From positions 310,001 to 374,000 of the forward strand of contig CANJKZ010000460.1 in NCBI GenBank assembly GCA_947471745.1: a DNA stretch of 64,000 nucleotides, read 5' to 3'. Below are positions 9,579-18,589 of this stretch, one piece after another; position 1 is the first letter of the stretch, and every line of letters begins with the position of its first letter. The translations under genes and the position numbers were made by a program. The stretch is from Closterium sp. Naga37s-1 (lineage: Eukaryota > Streptophyta > Zygnematophyceae > Desmidiales > Closteriaceae). The notes beneath the pieces were generated by a model. That model searched no databases. It had not been told where the DNA came from and worked only from the letters and a program-made list of their open reading frames with translations.

Positions 9579-9708
9579 TGTCAGAATCTAAAGGAACGAA
9601 TGACTGAACTAGAAAGCAGGTGGGTACAAGTAGGAAACCTAAAAGTGTTGTACCCTATATGAACTACCCCACTACAGCCTAAACAGACTATAGCATATAA
9701 GTTTGACA
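9579..9708 (-). repeat. 5' LTR of element B (130 bp)
   Basis: Partner of 2334-2463 with one mismatch. It ends directly at the primer site (9578). The right duplication TCAAA is 9709-9713. Confidence 0.96.
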
Positions 9709-9904
9709 TCAAAATCCTAAGGAACTTGAAAAGTTGCCCCAAAACTGTGAGACACACAATATAAACCCGAAACCCCGCAGAGAAATGTATACTGGAGCTT
9801 TAAGGGCGCACTGCAGTTGTGATTTTAAATTCGAAAATTCCGCTGTAGATCGAGCTTGTTCGGGATTTTCTCAGAAGTTCGGGTTACTGTGCGTTTGGCT
9901 TCTA
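9709..9904. other. Host remnant between elements B and C
   Basis: About 190 bp of the host locus, no gene seen. 9709-9713 is the right TSD of B and 9900-9904 (TTCTA) the left TSD of C. Confidence 0.85.
9800..9840 (+). repeat. Left arm of a 41-bp host inverted repeat
   Basis: Starts TTAAGGGCGC and ends TTCGAAAATTC. It matches the reverse complement of 20642-20682 at about 36 of 41 positions. With C and D removed the arms would lie roughly 500 bp apart. Confidence 0.7.
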
Positions 9905-10035
9905 TGTGAGAATAAATGAGAGGAATGAATGAACTAGAAAGGAGGTGGGTACAAGTAGCAAACACAAAAGTGTTGTACCCTCTAAGGATTACCCCACTAC
10001 AGCCTAAAGAGACTATAGCATATATAAGTTTGACA
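9905..10035 (-). repeat. 3' LTR of element C (131 bp)
   Basis: Minus strand TGTCAAAC to TTCTCACA. Carries the GGGTACAA and TTGTACCC inverted repeat. Two mismatches with 17408-17538. Confidence 0.96.
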
Positions 10036-10263
10036 CACCCCCATAGGCAAAGTGGGGGAGAACAAGGGGTCACAAGACCAGTCAAGAAGGCAAAGCAAGC
10101 TCAGGGTGGATCACAAAGTCACCACGCAGTCTGAGCACAAGCAAAGGGCCACAAGGCCAGTTCACATGCAGAGTTATATAAAGGAAAGCAAACAATACAG
10201 TGAACACAACCTAGCAAGTGTAAGCATGCAGGTATATGTATATAGAGTACAGTACAAGCAGAG
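10036..10263 (-). promoter_or_regulatory. 3' non-coding block and polypurine tract hairpin (element C)
   Basis: Conserved block after the pol stop. The hairpin arms are 10038-10043 and 10053-10058; the G tract touches the LTR. Confidence 0.75.
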
Positions 10264-11790
10264 TCAAGAAGTCAACAAGTGAGGCACAGTAGGTACAAGG
10301 CCTAGAACAGTGCAGAAACGCTGATGATCACAAGGCTGAAGTGCCTTGGTGAAAACATCAACAGTGTTGGCCTGAGAGGCCACGTAAGCAAGACAAAGCT
10401 GGCCACGCTGCTGCAACTCTCGAGCAAGGAAGTAGCGCAGAGAAATGTGCTTCGTTCTGTGCTCCAGTCTGTGCTCCAGTCTGTGCTCCTGACACAAGGC
10501 CAGCATGGCCTTGTTGTCGACGTACAGAACTGGAGGAGAACGAGGCGCCTCTCCCAAGTCGGTCAGCAGGTAGGTGAGCCAGCGTAGCTCCTGTGCAGCC
10601 ATGGCCCCAGCGTAGATCTCAGCCTCACAACTGGAGCTGAGAACAGAAGAAGAACGGGTAGACCACCAAGAGACAGAACCGGAGCCAAGACTGAAGGTGT
10701 AACCCTGTGACGACCGCTGCGTAGCCAAGTCGTCAACCCAGGAGGCGTCAGCGTGACCAGTGAGGACAACTCGAGCCCGTCCTCCAAGCACGAGCCCCAT
10801 GCCCGATGTACTGCACAAGTATCGCAACACCCTCTTCGCAGCATCCCAGTGCACCTTTCGGTGCCTGCCGGGAGCCACGTAGCGAGCCAGAAGGCTGAGA
10901 GGGTATGCGAGGTCAGGTCGTGTGCAAGTCATCAGGTACATGAGGCAGCCCACAAGCTCTGGATACGGGCCACTCGGCTCTACGGACTCGTCCGAAGGTG
11001 GAGCTGAGAGCGAGTGACCGGTAGGCAGAGGAGTGGACTGTGGCGAGGAGTACGTGAAGCCGAAGCGCTGAAGGACCTGCTGCACCATGTGTGACTGAGT
11101 CAAGGTAATGGTGCGCTGTGCTCTGTCCCGGGTGATCCGCAAGCCAAGATAGCTTGTGAGCTCACCCAGGTCTGTGCACGTGTGTCTCTTCTGCAGCTCG
11201 GACTTCACGTGGGCGAGTGCCTCAGTGTCAGCAGTAGCAAAGACGAGGTCGTCTACGTACACGAGAACGTAGAACGGCGGCAGAGTAGTGTCAGTGCGTA
11301 AAAACAGAGAAGGGTCAGAAGTGGAAGGAGCAAAGCCAAGAGAAGCAAGAGTCGTCCTGAGTGTGTCGTGCCACTTACGAGGTGCCTGAAGGAGACCGTA
11401 GACTGGCCGCCGGAGGCTCCACTGGGTACCAGCAGGAAACGACCCAGTGAAGCCGGGTGGGCGGCGCAGCCAGATCTCCTCGTGCAGGCTGCCCTGGAGG
11501 AAGGCTGTACTGAAGTCAAGCGAGTGGAGCTCGTAGTCACGCTGGGCGGCAACGTGCAGAAGTACCCGAAGAGTGGTCATCTTCGGGGTAGGGGAGAAGG
11601 TCTGGAAGAAGTCAACTCCCTGTCGCTGACTGAAGCCACGTGCAACGTAACGCGCCTTGAAGACAGGCGGAGAACCCGGCGGCCGCTTCACCCTGAAGAT
11701 CCACATGCCACTGACGATGTTCGCCCCAGGCGGGGGAACCTCGTCGACGTAGGTGCCTGTGGACTTCCAGGAAGCCATCTCGGCGTCCAT
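10264..11790 (-). CDS. Copia reverse transcriptase and RNase H (element C)
   Basis: A 508-residue uninterrupted frame from [15 protein letters not shown] to LVPTVPHLLTS. RT motifs: [58 protein letters not shown], and catalytic LVYVDDLVFA at about residue 180. RNase H follows with HADASW, SCEAEIYAGA, YVDNKA, RTKHISLRYFLARE. A small in-frame duplication (LEHRLEHR) lies before RTKHI. This is one of the best-preserved RT/RNase H domains here, but it is cut off from integrase by a TGA in place of the Trp codon of SSQWQAAMD just upstream. Confidence 0.93.
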   Translation of the reverse strand: MDAEMASWKSTGTYVDEVPPPGANIVSGMWIFRVKRPPGSPPVFKARYVARGFSQRQGVDFFQTFSPTPKMTTLRVLLHVAAQRDYELHSLDFSTAFLQGSLHEEIWLRRPPGFTGSFPAGTQWSLRRPVYGLLQAPRKWHDTLRTTLASLGFAPSTSDPSLFLRTDTTLPPFYVLVYVDDLVFATADTEALAHVKSELQKRHTCTDLGELTSYLGLRITRDRAQRTITLTQSHMVQQVLQRFGFTYSSPQSTPLPTGHSLSAPPSDESVEPSGPYPELVGCLMYLMTCTRPDLAYPLSLLARYVAPGRHRKVHWDAAKRVLRYLCSTSGMGLVLGGRARVVLTGHADASWVDDLATQRSSQGYTFSLGSGSVSWWSTRSSSVLSSSCEAEIYAGAMAAQELRWLTYLLTDLGEAPRSPPVLYVDNKAMLALCQEHRLEHRLEHRTKHISLRYFLARELQQRGQLCLAYVASQANTVDVFTKALQPCDHQRFCTVLGLVPTVPHLLTS

Positions 11791-11799
11791 GGCTGCCTG

Positions 11800-13776
11800 T
11801 CACTGAGAGGAGTAGGGACCCTCTATCGCCTCTGCGTAAGAGCGATGGGTCGGGATGTCTGGTGCATCCGGGTCTCCCTCAGGGGCAATCAGCATGGACA
11901 CGAGATGAGGTACAGAAGCGGCAAAGCACTCAAACTCCTCCTGTCTGTCCTCAAGAACGTCCGTGCCAAGAGCACACTCACCCCCGACGGACGGAGGACA
12001 GACAGACGCAGACGCCGACTCAGCAACAAGACTAGTGGCGTAGTCGAGACGACAGGCTGCAGCAAAGGCAACAAGCCCAGTAACAAGAGCAGACGCAGCA
12101 GAGGACTCAAACAAAGGGTCAGTGACAGTAGTGGCCAAAAAACGCTTGTTAGCTGGACTAGCAGCACGTAGGGAGTCAGACGCAGGGTCCGGACCGGCAG
12201 GAAGAGAGGACGCAGGAGGAGACGGCAGAGGGACACGCTGTGGAGCAGTGGAAGGACGCGGAGTCATAGAGTGAGTGCCAGGGACAGGAGGAGGACGCGG
12301 ACGCGAAACACGACCAGCGCGAACAGGACGGACCGGCGACGCAAAACGAGACTCAGGCGACACAGGACGAGACTCAGGCTCACGACGCTCCGTAAGACCT
12401 CTAGTCGGTCCAGAGTAAGGAGAAGGACCAGGCAGTGGAGAGGCTGGCTGGAACCGCGATTGGGACTGGACAGGCAGTGGACTCAGGAAAGGAGGAGGAT
12501 GACCAGGAGAAGGCGGGGAGCCAAGAACCTGCTGAAGAAGCGGAACGTAGTACGGCCGCGGCCGCGCAGCGCCTCCAGAAACAGCAAAGACAGAACCGGT
12601 ACCCTCAGCCCCAGGGTCTCCAGTCCCAGCAGCACCTCCAGCAACTCCAGCACCAGCAGCACCTCCAGCAGCTCCAGCACCAGCAGCACCTCCAGCAGCT
12701 CCAGCACCAGCAGCACCTCCAGCAGCTCCAGCACCAGCAGCACCTCTAGCACCTCCAGCACCAGCAGCACCTCCAGCACCTCCAGCAGCTCCAGCACCTC
12801 CAGCAGCTCCAGCACCAGCAGCACCTCCAGCAGCTCCAGCACCAGCAGCACCTCCAGCAGCTCCAGCAGCTCCAGCACCAGCAGCACCTCCAGCAGCTCC
12901 AGCACCAGCAGCACCAGCACCAACAGCACCTCCAGCAGCACCAGCACCAGCAGCACCTCCAGAAGCCCCAGCAGCACCCCGACAGCGCCGAGTGTACCAC
13001 TCACGAAGCTGCTGTGGAGAGAGAGGCTCCCGCCGCGGCGGGACACCTAGAGCACCTCCAGACTCAGCACGCGCAGGCTCAGCACCTCCAGACACAGTAC
13101 CCTCAGGCTCCACACGCCCAGGCTCAGCACCCCCAGGCTCAGCACGCCCAGACTCAGCACCCCCAGACTCAGCACCCCCAGTCCCCGCACCCGCAGGCTC
13201 AGCACCCCCAGACTCAGCACCCCCAGTCCCCGCACCCGCAGGCTCAGCACCCCTAGTAGCACCTGAGTCGACAGCTACCTCGACCGGCTCGGCAGGGTCT
13301 ACCTGGGACACACCTGAGGGGGCAGGACCCTGGGGGGGGAGGGGGTCTACCGGGGGAGTACATGGTGCGAGGAAGAGCGGCGGGGAGGGGGGAGAGGCAA
13401 TGCGGTAGGGAAAGAGACGGTAGTACGACACCGACTCGTCAAACGTGACGTCCTGAGAGGACAGAACACGACGCGAGGTGGGGTGGTAGAACTGCCACCC
13501 GGGTGCGTCAGGAGGGAAGCCAAGGAAGACACAGGGAACGGCACGGGAGGACAGCTTGTCCGCTGTAGTATCGCGGACAAAAGCTCGAGATCCCCAGACA
13601 CGGAACGTGGACGCATCTCCAACCTTCCCCGTCCACCGCAGAGTAGGTGTGGTCTCCGGCAAGGAGACACGAGGCTGAAGGTTGATCTGATGCGCAGCGT
13701 ACTGAACCGCGAACGGCCACAGAAAATGGGGAGCAGCCGCATGGATCATGGACGTACGAGCGACGTCCATGACCAT
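11800..13776 (-). CDS. Integrase C-terminal part and repeat linker (element C)
   Basis: 658 residues starting [25 protein letters not shown], just after the integrase glutamate motif. It has the Copia integrase C-terminal region ([45 protein letters not shown]), then the GAEP repeats, the LREWY peptide ([16 protein letters not shown] 12988-13025), a very long GAAGA repeat coded by a 15- to 30-bp minisatellite, and the acidic segment before RT. It ends EAIEGPYSSQ at a TGA that replaces Trp. Numbers of linker repeats differ strongly from B and I. Confidence 0.88.
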   Translation of the reverse strand: MVMDVARTSMIHAAAPHFLWPFAVQYAAHQINLQPRVSLPETTPTLRWTGKVGDASTFRVWGSRAFVRDTTADKLSSRAVPCVFLGFPPDAPGWQFYHPTSRRVLSSQDVTFDESVSYYRLFPYRIASPPSPPLFLAPCTPPVDPLPPQGPAPSGVSQVDPAEPVEVAVDSGATRGAEPAGAGTGGAESGGAEPAGAGTGGAESGGAESGRAEPGGAEPGRVEPEGTVSGGAEPARAESGGALGVPPRREPLSPQQLREWYTRRCRGAAGASGGAAGAGAAGGAVGAGAAGAGAAGGAAGAGAAGAAGGAAGAGAAGGAAGAGAAGGAGAAGGAGGAAGAGGARGAAGAGAAGGAAGAGAAGGAAGAGAAGGAAGAGVAGGAAGTGDPGAEGTGSVFAVSGGAARPRPYYVPLLQQVLGSPPSPGHPPPFLSPLPVQSQSRFQPASPLPGPSPYSGPTRGLTERREPESRPVSPESRFASPVRPVRAGRVSRPRPPPVPGTHSMTPRPSTAPQRVPLPSPPASSLPAGPDPASDSLRAASPANKRFLATTVTDPLFESSAASALVTGLVAFAAACRLDYATSLVAESASASVCPPSVGGECALGTDVLEDRQEEFECFAASVPHLVSMLIAPEGDPDAPDIPTHRSYAEAIEGPYSSQ

Positions 13777-14343
13777 GCCAATGCGGCGCTCAGCAATCCT
13801 ATTTTGCTGCGGGGAGGCCGGAAGCGTGAACGTCTGGCGGATGCCCTCTGAACGACAGAAGGCTCTCAGGAGGTCGGAGGAAAACTCCCCACCTCAGTCT
13901 GAGTGCAGACGCAGAACAGGAAGGTCCGAGCCGAAACTCTCACTAAGCTGGCGACGAGCACCGCGGATCCAGTCGATCAACACCTCAGGGACCTCACCCT
14001 TGCTGCGCAAGGGGAAGACTGTGGTGTAACGCGAGTAGTCGTCAACGACCAGCAGGAAGTAACGCTCGTGACTCTGTCAACGGACGCGGGCTGGGCCCCA
14101 CACGTCCATGTGAAGAGTCTGCAGAGGAGCCTCAGTCGGAGGGAACGAGGAGGAGTGGGGAGCGGCGCGCTGCCTGCCCTCGACACAAGGAACACAGGTG
14201 GGGTAGGCCCCGGAGGAAGGGGAGGGAGGGACCGGGGTAGACCCGAGACAAGGGCACGGGAGGCCATACCTCGAAGACGAGGCAGGGAGGGGTGACCAAG
14301 GTGGTGGTGCCAAAGGAGAGTCTCGTGCGACAGAGGACGACAC
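13777..14343 (-). pseudogene. Integrase core segment (element C, broken)
   Basis: Holds the CVPCVEGRQ zinc residues and the first two catalytic acids (HMDVWGP, HSD) of the DDE integrase, plus NGIAERRIG. The frame enters by a shift near 14205. A TGA at 14077-14079 replaces Gly in VRGQGH, and a CGA to TGA change near 13897 cuts HSDRGGEF. It lies in the same frame as 11800-13776. Confidence 0.85.
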
Positions 14344-16325
14344 GAGCAGGGGGCAGACGCAGGACTAGACCTGGACGCGGCAGCAAACACCTGACTAGAC
14401 GCAGCTACCTGACCAGACGCAGGGACCGGAGGAGGCGCAGTAGTCAGTGTGTACAGACTCGACCCTGACCGACGGGTGAACGTGGCCAGGTGGCGGCCCG
14501 TCCGAGAGCAAGTGCAGTGGGTCACACGCTGACCTCCAGGGGTGAACTGGTCAACCCACGCGTCCTGGAGGTCAGCTCCACTCACCAAGTTCGTAGAGAA
14601 CGAGGGGAGGTGGAGTCCCGACAGCAAGCCCGACGGGGCCGCAGGACACGGTAGAACCGTGGAAGAGTGTGCAAGGACTGGGCCCCCGGAGGGGTCAGCA
14701 AGGGAGACTGCAACAGGCTGACTAAGCGGCGTGAGCGTGGTGCTGTCTCTAAAGAAAGAGCGCGAAGCACCAGAGTCAAGTGTGAAAGTGTGCAAGGACT
14801 CAGTAGGTGCAGTACCAGAGAGAGCAGACGCAGTAGCACCTGGAGCAGAAGACGCACCAGTACCTGGAGCAGCAGACGCACTAGCACCTAGAGCAGCAGC
14901 CGCAATGCCCGGGTCGGGCGGGACACTCAGGTAACAGTCACCCTCAGCACTATCAGCAATAGCATACATGGCAGCAAGGATAGCATCAAAATCTAGATCA
15001 AAGATAGGCACATTCTGCAGAAGCAGATCATGCCAGCGAGGGAGCTCAACGGCATCAGGAAACTGAGCACGCCAAGCTTCAGTCAAGCGACCGAAGCAGC
15101 GCTGCGTAGTGTGTGGGAGCCCACACACCTCCCCACTACGAGTGCCGGTGCGAAGAACGTAAGTGCAGGGACCTGCACCCCCAGACCTCCCATGCCCAGC
15201 GTACCACTCACGAAGCTGCTGAACCGACGGGGTGTCATGGGAGCGCAGCTGCTGCTGGCGCTGGCTGCCACCAAAGCCTCCACGCTGCGCGGCTGCACCT
15301 CGACCAGCACCACCGCCGCCGCCACCTCCACCACCGCTGCCGCTGCCTCCACCACCTCCGCCACCACTGCCACTACCTCCACCGCCGCCTCTGACGTCCC
15401 CACTCCCGGTACCACCTCCACCTCCACCGCCACCTCCTCCGCCTCCTCCACCTCCTCCACTGCTTCCCCCGCCGCCCCCCCCACCACCCTTGCTCCCCTT
15501 GCCCCTGCTGTTGCGGCGTCTCCCACTAGGGGCAGACGCAGCTCCGACCTCCTCAGTGCCAACGAGGTCGACAGCAGCAGCAGAAGCAACAGAGGGGAGA
15601 ATGGGGACAGGGGAACACCCCTCAAAGAAAGGGGTGCGACGGTCGCCGCGAGAAGCACCTACAGCTAAGATACTCTTATCAGCCGCAGCAAGGCGCTCCT
15701 GTAGCAGGTCGACAGTCAGCTCGGTGGGGCAAAGGGAGAGAAAGTGATCCCTGACTGAAGAGAGGGAGTCAGGGAGGCGGGTGACTAGGTAGTAAAGGGT
15801 GATGTACATGGGGGGGGGGTTCTTGGCACAGAACTCAGTGGGAAGGGCAGTGCGGTAGCGGGCGTCAGTAGTGCAAAGGTGAGCAACTAGGCCAGTAACT
15901 GTAGCAAAGGCGGCAAGGTCAGGGAAAAGGTACGGTAGCATGAGGCGGCTGAGGGCAGCAGTGGCGGGGGAGGAGTAGCGTGCAACTACAGCGTCGTACA
16001 AAGACTGAGCAGTCTTGTACTGGCCAAAATGTGCGCGCTCAGCAGGCGGCAGGTGACTACGAACAGCAAGACAAGCAACGGCGTCACGAGTGGTCCACTG
16101 CGAGCGAACTGTACTGTCTGCAGTGGCAGCAGGAGCGGTGGAAACACCGGACGTGTGATCGAAAAAGGGATACCCCATCCCTAGAATCACACTGAAGAAA
16201 AAGCTGTAGGTCGTCAACCCACACGTCAAAGTCAACTGCACGTCCCTCAGCATCGAAGGTGAGTACGGTAGGACTAGCCATAGCAGCAGTAGGAGCAGTA
16301 GCAAGAGTAGCAGCAGTAGCAGCAC
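13977..16325 (-). CDS. Gag and protease (element C, broken at both ends)
   Basis: True frame from about 16165 (FDHTSGVSTAPA) to about 14205. It contains the rest of the UBN2-like Gag domain, KGKGSKGG and Gly-rich stretch, LREWY peptide (SVQQLREWYAGH, DNA 15196-15231), C-X13-C-X3-H-X4-C motif, FPDAVELPRW, then protease LDSGASRSFF and integrase zinc segment WHHHLGHPS. The first ~50 residues (Leu run) and the last ~75 residues are other-frame readings. Gag and Pr appear in one frame in this lineage, so Gag-Pol may be a single polyprotein. Confidence 0.88.
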   Translation of the reverse strand: MLLLLLLLLLLLLLLWLVLPYSPSMLRDVQLTLTCGLTTYSFFFSVILGMGYPFFDHTSGVSTAPAATADSTVRSQWTTRDAVACLAVRSHLPPAERAHFGQYKTAQSLYDAVVARYSSPATAALSRLMLPYLFPDLAAFATVTGLVAHLCTTDARYRTALPTEFCAKNPPPMYITLYYLVTRLPDSLSSVRDHFLSLCPTELTVDLLQERLAAADKSILAVGASRGDRRTPFFEGCSPVPILPSVASAAAVDLVGTEEVGAASAPSGRRRNSRGKGSKGGGGGGGGSSGGGGGGGGGGGGGGGGTGSGDVRGGGGGSGSGGGGGGGSGSGGGGGGGGGAGRGAAAQRGGFGGSQRQQQLRSHDTPSVQQLREWYAGHGRSGGAGPCTYVLRTGTRSGEVCGLPHTTQRCFGRLTEAWRAQFPDAVELPRWHDLLLQNVPIFDLDFDAILAAMYAIADSAEGDCYLSVPPDPGIAAAALGASASAAPGTGASSAPGATASALSGTAPTESLHTFTLDSGASRSFFRDSTTLTPLSQPVAVSLADPSGGPVLAHSSTVLPCPAAPSGLLSGLHLPSFSTNLVSGADLQDAWVDQFTPGGQRVTHCTCSRTGRHLATFTRRSGSSLYTLTTAPPPVPASGQVAASSQVFAAASRSSPASAPCSCRPLSHETLLWHHHLGHPSLPRLRGMASRALVSGLPRSLPPLPPGPTPPVFLVSRAGSAPLPTPPRSLRLRLLCRLFTWTCGAQPASVDRVTSVTSCWSLTTTRVTPQSSPCAARVRSLRC
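16166..16281 (-). pseudogene. Gag start of element C
   Basis: The conserved start MASPTVLTFDAEGRAVDF begins at 16281 and reads to GVSLF, where an A-run one base longer than in B (near 16165) shifts the frame away from the remaining Gag. Confidence 0.85.
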
Positions 16326-16399
16326 TAGCAGTAGTAGCAGTAGTGCAAGGAAGTAACAGTGGCCTAGCTACAGCAGCAGCAGTAGCAGCGCGACTCAAC

Positions 16400-17340
16400 A
16401 GGGTGGGGCGGTTCGGCAGGGCGGCTCGGCTAGGCAGGGCGGCGCGGGTGCAGCAGCAAGCAGGTGCGGCAGTGCACTTACCAGTGGCAGACGAGGTGGG
16501 CCACTACTGGTGGGGCTGGGCCGGGGCGCGTCAGGTAGGGCGGCTGCAGGCTCGTCAGCGGCAGCAGGGCCGCTACGGTGGCAGCTGCTGCTGCAGCAGG
16601 GACGGCGACGGCAGCTGCTGCAGGGGTGGCGACGAGGCAGGGGCGACGCCGCTGGCAGGGGCGACGCCGCGGGCAGGGGCGACGCCGCTGACAGGGGCAA
16701 CACCGCGGGCAGGGGCGACGCCGCGGGCAGGGGTGACGCTGCGGGCAGGGGCGACGCCGCAGGCAGGGGCGACGCCACGAGGAGGGGCGACGCCGGGCGG
16801 GTCCCGCAGGGGCGTCGCGACGAGGCAGGGGCGACACCCGGGTGGCGACGGGGCGGGGCCGCGACCGGTGACGGGGCGGGGCCGCGAAGGGGCCGATAAG
16901 GGGCCGCGAAGGGGCCGATAAGGGGGGGGCCGCGAAGGGGCTGCTAAGGGGGCCGCGAAGGGGCCGCTAAGGGGCCGCATAGGGGCCGCTAAGGGGGCCG
17001 CGAAGGGGCCGATAAGGGGGGCCGCGAAGGGGGCCGCTAAGGGGGCTGTGAAGGGGCCGCGAAGGGGCCGATAAGGGGCCGATAAGGGGCCGCTAAGGGG
17101 CCGCGAAGGGGCCGCTAAGGGGCCGCGTAGGGGCCGCTAAGGGGGCCGCGAAGGGGCCGATAAGGGGGCCGCGAAGGGGCCGCGAAGGGGCCGATAAGGG
17201 GCCGCAAAGGGGCCGATAAGGGGGCCGCGAAGGGGCCGCTAAGGGGCCGCGAAGGGGCCGATAAGGGGCCACGAAGGGGCCGCTAAGGGGGGCCGCGAAG
17301 GGGAGGGCAGAGCGCGAAGCGCGCTTCGGGCAGGTTAGGA
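16400..17340 (-). repeat. GC-rich leader repeats of element C
   Basis: Two arrays: about 18-bp units with GGCAGGGGCGACGCCGC (16620-16800) and units of GGGGCCGCGAAGGGGCCGAT type (16850-17300). A perfect 12-bp palindrome GAAGCGCGCTTC lies at 17316-17327. Confidence 0.85.
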
Positions 17341-17355
17341 AAAAAAAAAATTAAC

Positions 17356-17407
17356 GTGGTGGGCCCTTAGGAAGAAACGGTCCCACTAGGGAACCCGCTC
17401 TATACCA
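17356..17407 (-). promoter_or_regulatory. Primer site and leader hairpin module (element C)
   Basis: Minus strand: TGGTATAGAGC (17397-17407) beside the LTR, a hairpin from the CCC and GGG arms at about 17379-17395 (one mismatch), then GGGCCCACCAC with the palindrome at 17361-17366. Confidence 0.8.
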
Positions 17408-17538
17408 TGTGAGAATAAATGAGAGGAATGAATGAACTAGAAAGGAGGTGGGTACAAGTAGCAAACACAAAAGTGTTGTACCCTCTAAGGATTACCCCGC
17501 TACAGCCTAAAGAGACTATAGCATATGTAAGTTTGACA
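17408..17538 (-). repeat. 5' LTR of element C (131 bp)
   Basis: Partner of 9905-10035. Right TSD TTCTA is 17539-17543. Confidence 0.96.
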
Positions 17539-17797
17539 TTCTAGTGCACCGAGTTTTGTCTTATCAGAACAGTGTTACTGTTCAGGTAGTGCACCACGAT
17601 GGTGTTTTCAGATGCAAACTTGAACGCCATATCGCCTGCAAATGCAGGCAAACGATACCGCGGAACCCCCCGCAAAAGCTCGAACTCAACAGGGAAGTGT
17701 ACCACCCCAAAAGGTGAACTCGAGTTACGAAACTAACGAAATATTCGCGAAGAGAACGAAATATCTGCGACGCATGGACGAAATTGACGATCACAAT
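17539..17797. other. Host remnant between elements C and D
   Basis: About 250 bp of host DNA, no gene recognised. It ends in ACAAT (17793-17797), the probable left TSD of D. Confidence 0.8.
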
Positions 17798-17995
17798 TGT
17801 TAGAATAGTAGGTAAAACGAGGCTTAGGAGAAACCATAGCCAAGGAGGATGTCGAGAGGAAAAGTTGAGAAGGGATGAATGCACTATAGGAAGAACAGTA
17901 CATATAGGCAAGAGCTAGGGGTGCACCACCAACAAAGTATGAACCTACACTACAGTTAATGCAAAGGACAGTTTATATAAAATATGTTTTCAACA
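17798..17995 (-). repeat. 3' LTR of element D (198 bp)
   Basis: Minus strand TGTTGAAAAC to TTCTAACA. A TATATAAA-like box lies close to the minus-strand 5' end (around 17974-17984). The polypurine tract is the complement of the C-run just right of 17995. Confidence 0.92.
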
Positions 17996-18589
17996 CACCC
18001 CCTAAACTGTTCATAGCAATAACCAGTGCAGTCAACACCCCCTGAAGGGGTACACCCAAGGCAGAGCGCAGCAGAAGTAGGAGAGGGCATGTGAGGAGGA
18101 GGAGAGAGAGAGAGATGAGGAGAGGAGGTGGGGGGAGCCAAGCGCGGCTAGCCCCTCTTACGAACCCCCTCATTACAAAGGGGGAGGTGAGAGAGAGAGA
18201 GATGAGGAGAGGAGGTGGGGGGAGCCAAGCGCGGCGAAACCCCTCTTACGAACCTCCATTTTACAGAGGGGGGGGGGGGTGAGAGAGGGAGGAGAGGAGG
18301 TGGGGGGGAGCCAAGCGCGGCGAGCCCCTCTTACGAACCTCCAAGTCCACACCCTTTGTCAGCCACCCCCCTAAACCTCACCCCCCCCCCCCTGTTCAAC
18401 CACCCCCCAAAACCGCACCCTTCTTTCAGCCACCCCCCAAACTACACCCCTTCCTCCACCCCCTCACCCTCCCACCTTACCCCACTGCAATAGGCGCGCA
18501 GGGCTGCAGGGCGCGCGGGGCGAACAGGGCAGCAGGGCGCACAGGGCTGCAGATCCCCTCCTGCCTCCCCCTGAACCTCCAAGCTCCCC

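Larger units (their letters stand above)
2334..9708 (-). mobile_element. Element B: complete Copia LTR retrotransposon, 7.4 kb (subfamily II)
   Basis: Both LTRs (2334-2463 and 9579-9708, 130 bp each) are present and I count one mismatch between them. A perfect duplication TCAAA flanks the element (2329-2333 and 9709-9713), so both ends are exact. The order on the minus strand is 5' LTR, primer site, leader repeats, gag, protease, integrase, linker, RT, RNase H, polypurine tract, 3' LTR. Insertion is recent by LTR identity, yet the coding region has a gag deletion, a poly-C frameshift and two nonsense codons. It was therefore probably copied by proteins from another element, or decayed quickly. 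Confidence 0.97.
9905..17538 (-). mobile_element. Element C: complete Copia LTR retrotransposon, 7.6 kb (subfamily II)
   Basis: LTRs 9905-10035 and 17408-17538 (131 bp each) differ at two positions by eye. Duplication TTCTA flanks both ends (9900-9904, 17539-17543). The coding order equals element B. Frames are broken in gag (extra A near 16165), in the integrase (frameshift near 14205, TGA at 14077-14079, TGA near 13897) and before RT (Trp to TGA at about 11799). RT and RNase H are otherwise continuous. Confidence 0.97.

Noticed and set aside
12640-12950. Regular short repeats resembling a CRISPR array
   Set aside because: Units are contiguous without unique spacers and lie in coding sequence of a eukaryotic retroelement.
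12271-13050. Ser/Thr-rich open frame
   Set aside because: Antisense of the Gly/Ala minisatellite in the Pol linker of element C.
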